From the NCBI GenBank assembly GCA_934454525.1, contig CAKSFM010000022.1, forward strand, positions 1 through 28,257: DNA of 28,257 bases, in the 5' to 3' direction. The DNA is from an uncultured Clostridia bacterium. GTDB taxonomy: Bacteria; Bacillota; Clostridia; UMGS1883. Shown here one piece after another: positions 16,638 through 23,564 of the stretch (position 1 is its first letter; every line of letters starts with the position of its first letter). The position numbers and the translations under genes are program-made. A model generated the notes under the pieces. The model did no database searches and was not told the DNA's origin. It saw only the letters and a list, made by a program, of their open reading frames with translations.

Positions 16638-18074
16638 TTACACATTCAGAACTGCTTTGATTTCTTCCTTACAGTACTTATCTATAACAGGCTTTGCTAT
16701 ATCCGCAAGAAATTCTTCAACCTGCGAAACGCTTCTGCCGACATAAAGCTTCGGATCAAGCTCGGACTTTATTTCCTCAAGCGTTACGGGGAACGCGTCG
16801 TCTGCGGCGATACGTTCAATAAGGTCATTTTTTCCGCCCTCAAGCTTCACCTTTGCGGCTGCGGCATGGGAGTGAACGCGCAGCTTTTCATGAAGCTCCT
16901 GGCGGTTTCCGCCCTTTTTCACTGCCTGCATCATAATATTTTCCGTTGCCATAAACGGCAGCTTTTCCATAATGCGGCGATGAATAACCTTGTCATACAC
17001 AACAAGTCCACCCGTCACATTAATATAAATATTCAGAATTGCGTCAACTGCCAGAAATGCCTCTGCAACCGAAATTCGCTTGTTTGCGGAATCGTCCAGC
17101 GTACGCTCAAACCACTGTGTTCCCGCAGTAAATGCCGGGTTTAATGAATCGCAGATAACATAACGCGCAAGCGAGGAAATACGCTCGGAACGCATGGGGT
17201 TGCGTTTGTAAGGCATTGCCGATGAACCAATCTGATTTTTTTCAAACGGCTCTTCCATTTCCTCAAACGACTGAAGAATTCTCAAATCGTTTGAAAACTT
17301 GTATGCGCTCTGCGCAAATCCGGAAAGTACGGAAAGGAAATACGCATCGGTCTTTCTTGAATATGTCTGCCCCGAAACGGCAACGCAGCTTTCAAATCCC
17401 ATGTCCTCTGCAATCAGCGCTTCAAGCTTTTTAACCTTTTCTTCATTGCCCGAAAAAAGCTCCATAAAGCTCGCCTGAGTTCCCGTTGTTCCCTTTGAAC
17501 CGAGAAGTTTTAAATTTGTTATTCTGTGTTCCAGCTCCTCAATATCCGAGATAAGCTCGTACATCCAGAGTGTTGCGCGCTTTCCGACAGTTGTGAGCTG
17601 CGCTGGCTGCAGATGCGTGTAAGCAAGGCAGGGAAGCGCCTTGTATTCCTCAGCAAATTCGGCAAGATTCTTTACAACCTGTGCTGCTTTTGCAAGGATT
17701 ATCCCGGACGCTTCTTTCATTATTATAACATCCGTGTTATCGCCGACATAGCAGCTTGTTGCGCCGAGATGAATAATCGGCTCTGCCTTGGGGCACTGCT
17801 GACCGTAGGCATAAACATGGCTCATAACATCATGGCGGACAAGCTTTTCGCGTTCCTGAGCAACCTCAAAGTTAATATCATCTTTAAATTTTTCCATTTC
17901 GGCAATCTGCTCGTCAGTTATATCAAGTCCGAGCTGCTTTTCCGCTTTTGCAAGCGCTATCCACAATCTGCGCCATGTTTTAAACTTAAACTCTTCGGAG
18001 AACACATGCTGCATTTCATCGGAAGCATAGCGCGTTGAAAACGGGGAAATATATTTTTTCTTTGAATTATCCAT
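16638..18074 (-). CDS. purB: adenylosuccinate lyase, eukaryote-like type
   Basis: A 478-residue lyase that removes fumarate from SAICAR (giving AICAR) and from adenylosuccinate (giving AMP). The superfamily signature is GSSAMPYKRNPMRSERISSL. The N-terminus (YISPFSTRYASDEMQHVFSE, FKFKTWRRLWIALA) and the MRSER variant of the signature resemble animal ADSL rather than the roughly 430-residue Bacillus PurB, which has MPHKRNP; the length also fits the longer clade. This comparison is from memory of family sequences. AAGGAG precedes the ATG at 18074. It lies 10 nt after purO and 12 nt before the transformylase. Confidence 0.95.
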   Translation of the reverse strand: MDNSKKKYISPFSTRYASDEMQHVFSEEFKFKTWRRLWIALAKAEKQLGLDITDEQIAEMEKFKDDINFEVAQEREKLVRHDVMSHVYAYGQQCPKAEPIIHLGATSCYVGDNTDVIIMKEASGIILAKAAQVVKNLAEFAEEYKALPCLAYTHLQPAQLTTVGKRATLWMYELISDIEELEHRITNLKLLGSKGTTGTQASFMELFSGNEEKVKKLEALIAEDMGFESCVAVSGQTYSRKTDAYFLSVLSGFAQSAYKFSNDLRILQSFEEMEEPFEKNQIGSSAMPYKRNPMRSERISSLARYVICDSLNPAFTAGTQWFERTLDDSANKRISVAEAFLAVDAILNIYINVTGGLVVYDKVIHRRIMEKLPFMATENIMMQAVKKGGNRQELHEKLRVHSHAAAAKVKLEGGKNDLIERIAADDAFPVTLEEIKSELDPKLYVGRSVSQVEEFLADIAKPVIDKYCKEEIKAVLNV

Positions 18075-18084
18075 GTCAGTCTCC

Positions 18085-18804
18085 TTATTTATTCTTGTTA
18101 ATCATCCTGTTTTCCGTTTCGCCGGTTTCAATGTCAGTATATCTCACATAAAGTGAAACACGGTTATTTTCATCAAGATTATTCCAAATGTCATCTGTAA
18201 ATTCATCAATTGAATCGGGAATTGACACGCGTTCCGGCTCTCCGGTGAAAGACGGAATCGGATTGCCGTCACAGTTATAAGTGTGAATAAAATGCCCGAG
18301 TCCGCTGACTGCCGGATAGCTGAAAGTAAAGCGCGAGCAGGCGCTTCCGTTTTCGTCAATACTCTTTAAGATACTCATATCATATGAAAAGTTATTCTTA
18401 TCAAATGTCAGCATTGCGCTTATCCGCGGCGTGAAGTTCGGCTTATCGGGTTCAAAGCCGCGCGTGTTAAGCGCCTGAATAAAATTGCGCTTTGTTTTAA
18501 GGAAGTTGCATATAGTGTCCGTCTGGTCGCCGTTTGTTACAATAAGCCTGTTGTCAAGCTTTCTTATCGGAGAATAAATAATAAGCGACGGGTCTTCAAC
18601 CTTTGACTCATCAAACGGGAATATTGTGACGTCATCGCCGCTTTCCGCAAATATTCTGTTGCGCGAATTTTCACTTCTGCCCATGATGAAATATGCCGCA
18701 GCGGCATATTTTCCGCCTGCGCTTTTTCCGACTGCAATTCCGCGCCCGACATAAGAATTGCCTTTTATTCTTTCGCCCATGGATTTTATTTCATAAACGT
18801 TCAT
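18085..18804 (-). CDS. purO: IMP cyclohydrolase, PurO-type
   Basis: A 239-residue protein of the PurO family (IMP_cyclohyd, first known from archaea), which closes FAICAR to IMP, the last step of IMP synthesis. The family pattern is visible near the N-terminus: NSYVGRGIAVGKSAGGKYAA, YFIMGRSENSRNR, FDESKVEDPSLIIYSPIR, then VTNGDQTDTI. It is unrelated to the cyclohydrolase half of PurH. Its presence beside a transformylase lacking that half makes the assignment firm. AAAAGGAG precedes the ATG at 18804; that ATG overlaps the purN stop (ATGA), suggesting coupled translation. Confidence 0.92.
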   Translation of the reverse strand: MNVYEIKSMGERIKGNSYVGRGIAVGKSAGGKYAAAAYFIMGRSENSRNRIFAESGDDVTIFPFDESKVEDPSLIIYSPIRKLDNRLIVTNGDQTDTICNFLKTKRNFIQALNTRGFEPDKPNFTPRISAMLTFDKNNFSYDMSILKSIDENGSACSRFTFSYPAVSGLGHFIHTYNCDGNPIPSFTGEPERVSIPDSIDEFTDDIWNNLDENNRVSLYVRYTDIETGETENRMINKNK

Positions 18805-19412
18805 TTTCTCTCTCCTTTTATAATATTTTCACAAACAAGCTGTGCTGCCTGCGGCAGTATTTTCCACTCGGCAATTTTCATAACACGTTTCTGAAGTGAC
18901 TGCGGAGTATCGGTTTTAAGAATTTTCACAGCCTTCTGCATAATTATTTCACCGCCGTCCGGTATTTCGTTTACAAAGTGAACCGTTGCCCCCGTGACCT
19001 TAACTCCGCGGCTGAGCGCCGCCTCGTGGACGCGGAGTCCATAGAAGCCTTTTCCGCAGAATGACGGAATCAGCGACGGATGCACATTTATGATTCGTTT
19101 CGGATAACGCGATGTAAAGTTTTCGCTGAGAATACTCATAAACCCGGCAAGAACGATTAAGTCAATCGCGTTATTCTCAAGCAGTGCGGATATTTCAGAT
19201 TCAAAAGCTGACTGACTGCCGCCGTTTCTTTTAACAACCGCAGTTTTAATTCCGTTTTCCTTTGCTCGCGTGAGCGCGTATGCATTTTCGTTATTTGAAA
19301 TGACAAGCACTATTTCTCCGCTTGATATTATGCCGCTTTTCTGCGCATCAATAAGTGCCTGCAGGTTTGTGCCGCCGCCGGAAACCAAAACGGCAATCTT
19401 TGCCCTCAGCAT
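18801..19412 (-). CDS. purN: phosphoribosylglycinamide formyltransferase 1
   Basis: A 203-residue folate-dependent GAR transformylase giving FGAR. Motifs: IAVLVSGGGTNLQALIDA (phosphate binding), AGFMSILS, INVHPSLIPSF with the catalytic histidine, VTGATVHFVNEIPDGGEIIMQ with the catalytic aspartate. Length is typical. It overlaps the end of purM by 7 nt and its ribosome binding site is weak (GAAAGCG-like), so it probably depends on translation of purM. Its stop overlaps the purO start by 4 nt. Confidence 0.96.
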   Translation of the reverse strand: MLRAKIAVLVSGGGTNLQALIDAQKSGIISSGEIVLVISNNENAYALTRAKENGIKTAVVKRNGGSQSAFESEISALLENNAIDLIVLAGFMSILSENFTSRYPKRIINVHPSLIPSFCGKGFYGLRVHEAALSRGVKVTGATVHFVNEIPDGGEIIMQKAVKILKTDTPQSLQKRVMKIAEWKILPQAAQLVCENIIKGERK

Positions 19413-20443
19413 ATTGTCACGCTTTCATCGGACTTTATTATTTCGCCGACAATATAGGCGTCCTCTCCGTTTGCACCGAGAATCTCAAGCGCTTTGTCAG
19501 CATCGTTTTTGCTGACAACAACGCTCATTCCCACGCCCATATTAAAGGTGTTAAACATATCGTGTTCGTCAATATTTCCCGTTTTTGCGAGCAGCTCAAA
19601 AACCGGCAGCACTTTCACGGCGCTGCGTTCTATCTTTGCGCCGAAACCGCCGGGCAGGCTGCGCGGAATATTTTCGTAAAAACCTCCGCCGGTAATATGT
19701 GAAACTCCTTTAACATTAATTTTATCAAAAAGCGCAAGCATTGGTTTAACATATATTTTTGTAGGAGTGAGCAGCGTTTCCCCGAGTGATTTTCCGCCGA
19801 GGAAATCAACAGGTGATGTTATATCGCTGTTTTCAACATCAAAAACCTTTCTGACAAGCGAAAATCCGTTTGAATGAACTCCGCTTGAAGCAAGCGCAAT
19901 AATAACATCGCCCTCAGCCACCGAAGTTTTATCAAGTATTTTTGATTTGTCAACAACACCAACGCTGAAGCCGGCAAGGTCATATTCCGCAGGGTCGTAA
20001 AAACCGGGCATTTCGGCAGTTTCGCCGCCGATAAGCTCGCAGCCGGACTGCACACAGCCCTCCGCAATTCCGGAAACTATCTCCGCAATTTTTTCGGGAT
20101 GATTCTTTCCGCACGCAATATAGTCGAGGAAAAACAATGGCTTTGCGCCGCAGCAGATTATATCGTTGACGCACATTGCAACGCAGTCGATTCCCACTGT
20201 ATCGTGCTTGTCAAGCAGAAATGCAAGCTTAAGCTTCGTACCGACTCCGTCCGTTCCGCTCACCAAAACGGGTTTTTCTATCCCTGTCATATCAAGCTCA
20301 AACAGACCGCCGAATCCGCCTATATCGGAAGATTTTCCGCTGAGCATGGTGCGCGCGATGTGCTTTTTCATAAGCTCAACCGCACGGTAGCCTGCCGTTA
20401 TGTCAACACCTGCATTTTTATATGTTTCACTGCTGCTTTTCAT
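19406..20443 (-). CDS. purM: phosphoribosylformylglycinamidine cyclo-ligase
   Basis: A 345-residue AIR synthetase, ATP-dependent ring closure of FGAM to AIR. Typical features: YKNAGVDITAGYRAVELMK at the start, GGFGGLFEL, VSGTDGVGTKLKLAF, DCVAMCVNDIICCGAKPLFF, LIGGETAEMPGFY and HITGGGFYENIPR. It shares its fold with the synthetase part of PurL. AAGGAG lies 8 nt before the ATG at 20443; that start lies 17 nt inside the end of purF. Confidence 0.97.
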   Translation of the reverse strand: MKSSSETYKNAGVDITAGYRAVELMKKHIARTMLSGKSSDIGGFGGLFELDMTGIEKPVLVSGTDGVGTKLKLAFLLDKHDTVGIDCVAMCVNDIICCGAKPLFFLDYIACGKNHPEKIAEIVSGIAEGCVQSGCELIGGETAEMPGFYDPAEYDLAGFSVGVVDKSKILDKTSVAEGDVIIALASSGVHSNGFSLVRKVFDVENSDITSPVDFLGGKSLGETLLTPTKIYVKPMLALFDKINVKGVSHITGGGFYENIPRSLPGGFGAKIERSAVKVLPVFELLAKTGNIDEHDMFNTFNMGVGMSVVVSKNDADKALEILGANGEDAYIVGEIIKSDESVTIC

Positions 20444-21878
20444 TTACTTTCTCCTTTTCGCTTAATTTTGATTCAAAACGGTCCTTTTTGCCCTCTGTCG
20501 GAACATCTGTCGGATAATTATTATCAAAGCATGCGCTGCAATAACCGCATTTGTCAGCCGTTCCGATAAGCATGGACAGATGATTCACATCCAGGAACCC
20601 GAGGCTGTCAACGCCTATCATTTTCTCCATTTCCTCATGCGTGTAGTTGCATGCTATAAGATTTTCCCTTGAATCAATATCCGTTCCGTAATAGCACGGA
20701 TTGAGGAACGGCGGCGCCGAAACGCGCATATGTACCTCTTTTGCGCCGGCATCGCGCAAAAGCTTAACAATGCGTGCGCTCGTTGTTCCGCGGACAATTG
20801 AATCGTCAATCAAAACAACGCGCTTTCCGCGAACGGTTTCAACAATCGGGTTGAGCTTGATTCTGACTTTGTTTTCCCGTGACTTCTGCCCCGGTGAAAT
20901 AAAGGTTCTGCCTATATATTTATTTTTGATAAATCCCATCTCATAAGGTATGCCGGACTGACGTGAATATCCGATTGCGGCGTCAATTCCGCTGTCGGGA
21001 ACTCCGATTACAACATCTGCAAAAACAGGATGTTCCATTGCAAGGCAGCTGCCGGCGCGGATTCTCGCCTCATGCACACTGCGTCCGTCCATTGTGGAAT
21101 CGGGGCGCGCAAAGTAAATATATTCAAAAATGCACATAGTCGGCTTTTTCTTTCCGCAGTGCGTTTCAACGGAGCGAACTCCGTTCTTGTCAAACACAAC
21201 AATTTCTCCCGGCTTTACATCGCGGATAAATTCTGCTCCGACTGCGTCAAGCGCACAGCTTTCCGATGCAACAACATAGCTTCCGTCAGCGGTTTTTCCG
21301 TAACACAACGGACGGAAACCGTTTTCATCCCTCACTGCCATCAGTTTTGACGGCGACATGATGACAAGCGAATATGCACCCTTGATTTTATCCATTGCAC
21401 GGCTCACAGCTTCTTCAATTGAGCCGGATGAGATTCTTTCCTTTGTGATTATGTAGGAAATAACCTCTGTGTCACTCGTTGTGTGAAATATTGACCCCTG
21501 AAGCTCAAGCTCACGCCGAAGCTCCAGTGAATTGACAAGATTTCCGTTATGTGCAAGCGCCATGTGTCCCTTTATGTGATTAACCACAATCGGCTGCGCA
21601 TTAAGCCTGCCGTCGTTGCCTGTTGTTGAATAACGCACATGACCGACAGCAATATTTCCTTCGCCGAGCCGCGCCAGTTTGTCGTGCGTGAAAACATCGT
21701 TAACCAGTCCGGTGTCCTTATATGCGGCAAAAACGCCGTCATCGTTCACAACGATTCCGCAGCTTTCCTGCCCCCTGTGCTGAAGCGCATACAGACCGTA
21801 ATACACATCTGACGCAACGTCTGCTTTCTCCTGTGCAAACACGCCGAAAACTCCACATTCTTCATGTAATTTGTTCAT
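20427..21878 (-). CDS. purF: amidophosphoribosyltransferase
   Basis: A 483-residue enzyme for the first committed step: PRPP and glutamine to phosphoribosylamine. A 7-residue propeptide (MNKLHEE) precedes C8 of CGVFGVF, which becomes the N-terminal nucleophile. The PRPP loop is VVLIDDSIVRGTTSARIV. Cysteines in the MCIFEYIYFARPDS, NLIACNYTHEEM and CGYCSACFDNNYPTD stretches match the four ligands of the [4Fe-4S] cluster of Bacillus-type PurF, so an oxygen-sensitive enzyme is expected; the family is also inhibited by nucleotides. It lies 17 nt after purC. Confidence 0.97.
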   Translation of the reverse strand: MNKLHEECGVFGVFAQEKADVASDVYYGLYALQHRGQESCGIVVNDDGVFAAYKDTGLVNDVFTHDKLARLGEGNIAVGHVRYSTTGNDGRLNAQPIVVNHIKGHMALAHNGNLVNSLELRRELELQGSIFHTTSDTEVISYIITKERISSGSIEEAVSRAMDKIKGAYSLVIMSPSKLMAVRDENGFRPLCYGKTADGSYVVASESCALDAVGAEFIRDVKPGEIVVFDKNGVRSVETHCGKKKPTMCIFEYIYFARPDSTMDGRSVHEARIRAGSCLAMEHPVFADVVIGVPDSGIDAAIGYSRQSGIPYEMGFIKNKYIGRTFISPGQKSRENKVRIKLNPIVETVRGKRVVLIDDSIVRGTTSARIVKLLRDAGAKEVHMRVSAPPFLNPCYYGTDIDSRENLIACNYTHEEMEKMIGVDSLGFLDVNHLSMLIGTADKCGYCSACFDNNYPTDVPTEGKKDRFESKLSEKEKVNEKQQ

Positions 21879-21895
21879 TATGCAACTCCTATTAA

Positions 21896-22612
21896 TTATT
21901 CACCGAGCAGTCTTCTCATTACCTCATTATACGCATCCTCAACTCCGCCGAGGTCACGTCTGAATCTGTCCTTATCAAGCTTTTCATTTGTTTCAATATC
22001 CCACAGGCGGCAGGTGTCGGGCGATATTTCATCGGCGAGAATGATTGTGCCATCGGCAGTTTTTCCGAATTCAAGCTTGAAGTCAACAAGTCTGATTCCG
22101 AGCGTCCTGAAATAATCCTTTAAAACCTCGTTGATGGAAAATGCCATTTTTTTAATATTTTCTATTTCCTCTTTCGTTGCAAGCTTAAGTGCAAGCGCAT
22201 GATAGGAATTAAGCAGCGGATCGTGCAGGTCATCGTTTTTGTAGGAAAATTCAATTGTGGGTTCGTCAAAAACAATCCCCTCTTCAACTCCGTACTTTTT
22301 GGAAAATGATCCTGCGGAAACATTCCTTATAATAACTTCGAGCGGAACAATCGAAACCTTTTTCACAACTGTTTCGCGGTCGCCCAGTTCCTCAACAAAG
22401 TGCGTTGGTATTCCCTTTTTTTCAAGCAGCTGCATAAGCATGTTCGACATTCTGTTGTTAATTGAGCCTTTTCCCGAAATTGTGCCTTTTTTAAGTCCGT
22501 CAAATGCGGTTGCGTCATCTTTGTATGACACGATTACCATTTCCGGATTGTCCGTTGCGAAAACCTGCTTTGCTTTTCCCTCGTACAATTGCTCTTTTTT
22601 CTGAATGCTCAT
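21896..22612 (-). CDS. purC: SAICAR synthetase
   Basis: A 238-residue phosphoribosylaminoimidazole-succinocarboxamide synthase joining CAIR and aspartate with ATP. It begins with KKEQLYEGKAKQVF (glycine-rich ATP loop) and shows KDDATAFDGLKKGTISGKG, PLEVIIRNVSAGSF and LADEISPDTCRLWD. It is the short monofunctional bacterial form. GGAGGAG precedes the ATG at 22612. It is second in the operon, 18 nt after purE. Confidence 0.97.
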   Translation of the reverse strand: MSIQKKEQLYEGKAKQVFATDNPEMVIVSYKDDATAFDGLKKGTISGKGSINNRMSNMLMQLLEKKGIPTHFVEELGDRETVVKKVSIVPLEVIIRNVSAGSFSKKYGVEEGIVFDEPTIEFSYKNDDLHDPLLNSYHALALKLATKEEIENIKKMAFSINEVLKDYFRTLGIRLVDFKLEFGKTADGTIILADEISPDTCRLWDIETNEKLDKDRFRRDLGGVEDAYNEVMRRLLGE

Positions 22613-22630
22613 AATAAAACTCCTCCGCTC

Positions 22631-23125
22631 TTATATGTTGAATTTTTCTTCTATCGCTTTGTTTTTTTCTAAAACTTTTTGCGCAGCAGCTGCCCGTGCA
22701 GCCGTGATTTTTTCGGCAAGTCCGCTGTCTGTCACGGAAAGTATCTGAATACAGAGAAGCGCCGCATTAACCGCACCGTCAATTGCAACCGTTGCAACCG
22801 GAATTCCCGAAGGCATCTGCACTGTCGACAAAAGTGCGTCCATCCCGTCTAAATTAGACGATTTTATCGGAATTCCGATAACCGGAAGTGTTGTATTTGC
22901 CGCAATTGCACCTGCAAGATGCGCGGCTTTGCCTGCCGCCGCAATAATTGCGCCGAAACCGTTTTCACGTGCCGATTTGGCAAAGCCTGCCGCTTCAACA
23001 GGTGTTCTGTGCGCCGAAAAAACATGCATTTCAAACGGAACACCGTATTCGCGCAGCGTTTCAGCCGCTTTTTCAACAACCTTAAGGTCACTGTCCGACC
23101 CCATAACAATACCGATTTTTTTCAT
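22631..23125 (-). CDS. purE: 5-(carboxyamino)imidazole ribonucleotide mutase (class I-like)
   Basis: A 164-residue small enzyme with IGIVMGSDSDLKV at the N-terminus, HVFSAHRTP (active-site histidine) and AAAGKAAHLAGAIAANT followed by STVQMPSGIPVATVAIDGA. The AAHL form fits class I PurE, which isomerises N5-CAIR made by PurK, rather than class II, which has a SN-type loop and carboxylates AIR directly. No purK is present in this window. The ATG at 23125 (MKKIGIVMG) was chosen over an upstream start because GGAG precedes it and the family begins there. First gene of the operon, behind a riboswitch leader. Confidence 0.96.
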   Translation of the reverse strand: MKKIGIVMGSDSDLKVVEKAAETLREYGVPFEMHVFSAHRTPVEAAGFAKSARENGFGAIIAAAGKAAHLAGAIAANTTLPVIGIPIKSSNLDGMDALLSTVQMPSGIPVATVAIDGAVNAALLCIQILSVTDSGLAEKITAARAAAAQKVLEKNKAIEEKFNI

Positions 23126-23142
23126 AATTATAACTCCGTTCC

Positions 23143-23178
23143 GCCGCTGCAGGCATAACAGCCTCGAACCCATGCGGC
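23143..23178 (-). other. hairpin in the purE leader just before the start codon
   Basis: On the minus strand GCCGC (23178-23174) pairs with GCGGC (23147-23143), and inside it AGGC pairs with GCCT around a 6-nt loop. It ends about 7 nt before the purE ribosome binding site, so it might influence translation or mRNA stability (inference). Confidence 0.4.
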
Positions 23179-23215
23179 TAAAATAATAATTGCGGATGTC
23201 CGCGTTTTTTCAACT

Positions 23216-23254
23216 AAAAAGGGCGCACTGCTCCCCGAAGAAACAGCGGCGCCC
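23216..23254 (-). terminator. riboswitch expression platform: intrinsic terminator
   Basis: On the minus strand GGGCGC (23254-23249) pairs with GCGCCC (23226-23221), extended by CTG/CAG inside, and is followed at once by TTTTT. Its left arm shares four bases (GGGC) with the 3' end of the ZTP aptamer, so folding of the bound aptamer should prevent termination and switch the operon on. Confidence 0.85.
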
Positions 23255-23323
23255 AGACGGTCGGCAACGACACGCTTTCTGCTCCCCCGCGGTAATCCGC
23301 ATTTTCCGTCAGTCACAAAAAGC
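23251..23323 (-). promoter_or_regulatory. ZTP riboswitch aptamer (pfl motif)
   Basis: The minus-strand leader carries the conserved parts in order. P1 arms are GCTTTTT (23323-23317) and AGAAAGC (23280-23274). The conserved GTGACTGACGG (23316-23306) comes next, then a P2 hairpin GCGG-ATTA-CCGC, GGGGGAGC before the P1 3' arm, and the hallmark CCGTCTGGGC (23260-23251). GACGG can pair with CCGTC as the expected pseudoknot, a compensated variant of the usual GGCGG/CCGCC. The class binds ZMP/ZTP and commonly precedes purine and folate one-carbon genes. Here it precedes an operon with both folate-dependent transformylases. Assignment rests on motif and pairing; no model was run. Confidence 0.9.
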
Positions 23324-23341
23324 TCATATTCTCATATTGCT

Positions 23342-23371
23342 ATTATATCAATCAACATGAAACTTTGTCAA
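23342..23371 (-). promoter_or_regulatory. sigma-A promoter of the purine operon
   Basis: TTGACA (23371-23366), an 18-nt spacer and a perfect TATAAT (23347-23342) on the minus strand, giving a leader of about 210 nt that contains the riboswitch. No PurR-type operator was recognised. Confidence 0.9.
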
Positions 23372-23444
23372 GCTAAAAACAAGCAAAATCAGCATTTATT
23401 TTTCACTTTTTATGCGCCGCTTGCAAATATCGGTCCGACGCTTA

Positions 23445-23480
23445 TACAAAATCCGGGCGAAGCCGCACCGGCTCCGCCCG
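23445..23480 (-). terminator. terminator after the GH127-like gene
   Basis: On the minus strand CGGGCGGAGCCG (23480-23469) pairs with CGGCTTCGCCCG (23465-23454) around a GTG loop, with one G-U pair, followed by GATTTTG. The U-run is short but the stem is strong. It lies between the GH127-like gene and the purine promoter; the rest of 23372-23564 shows nothing recognisable. Confidence 0.75.
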
Positions 23481-23564
23481 TTCAGAGTATTGACATGCAC
23501 TGAAAAAGAAAGTTAAATCCGTTCGGCGTCAGGCATAACAAATTCCTGCATTAGACTCGTTAAA

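Noticed and set aside
23128..23316. 62-codon minus-strand frame over the purE leader
   Set aside because: It covers the ZTP aptamer, the terminator and the leader hairpin. RNA structure explains the sequence better and no protein resemblance is seen.
23251..23323. Purine (guanine/adenine) riboswitch upstream of purE
   Set aside because: The three-way junction and conserved loops of that class are absent; the sequence fits the ZTP motif instead.
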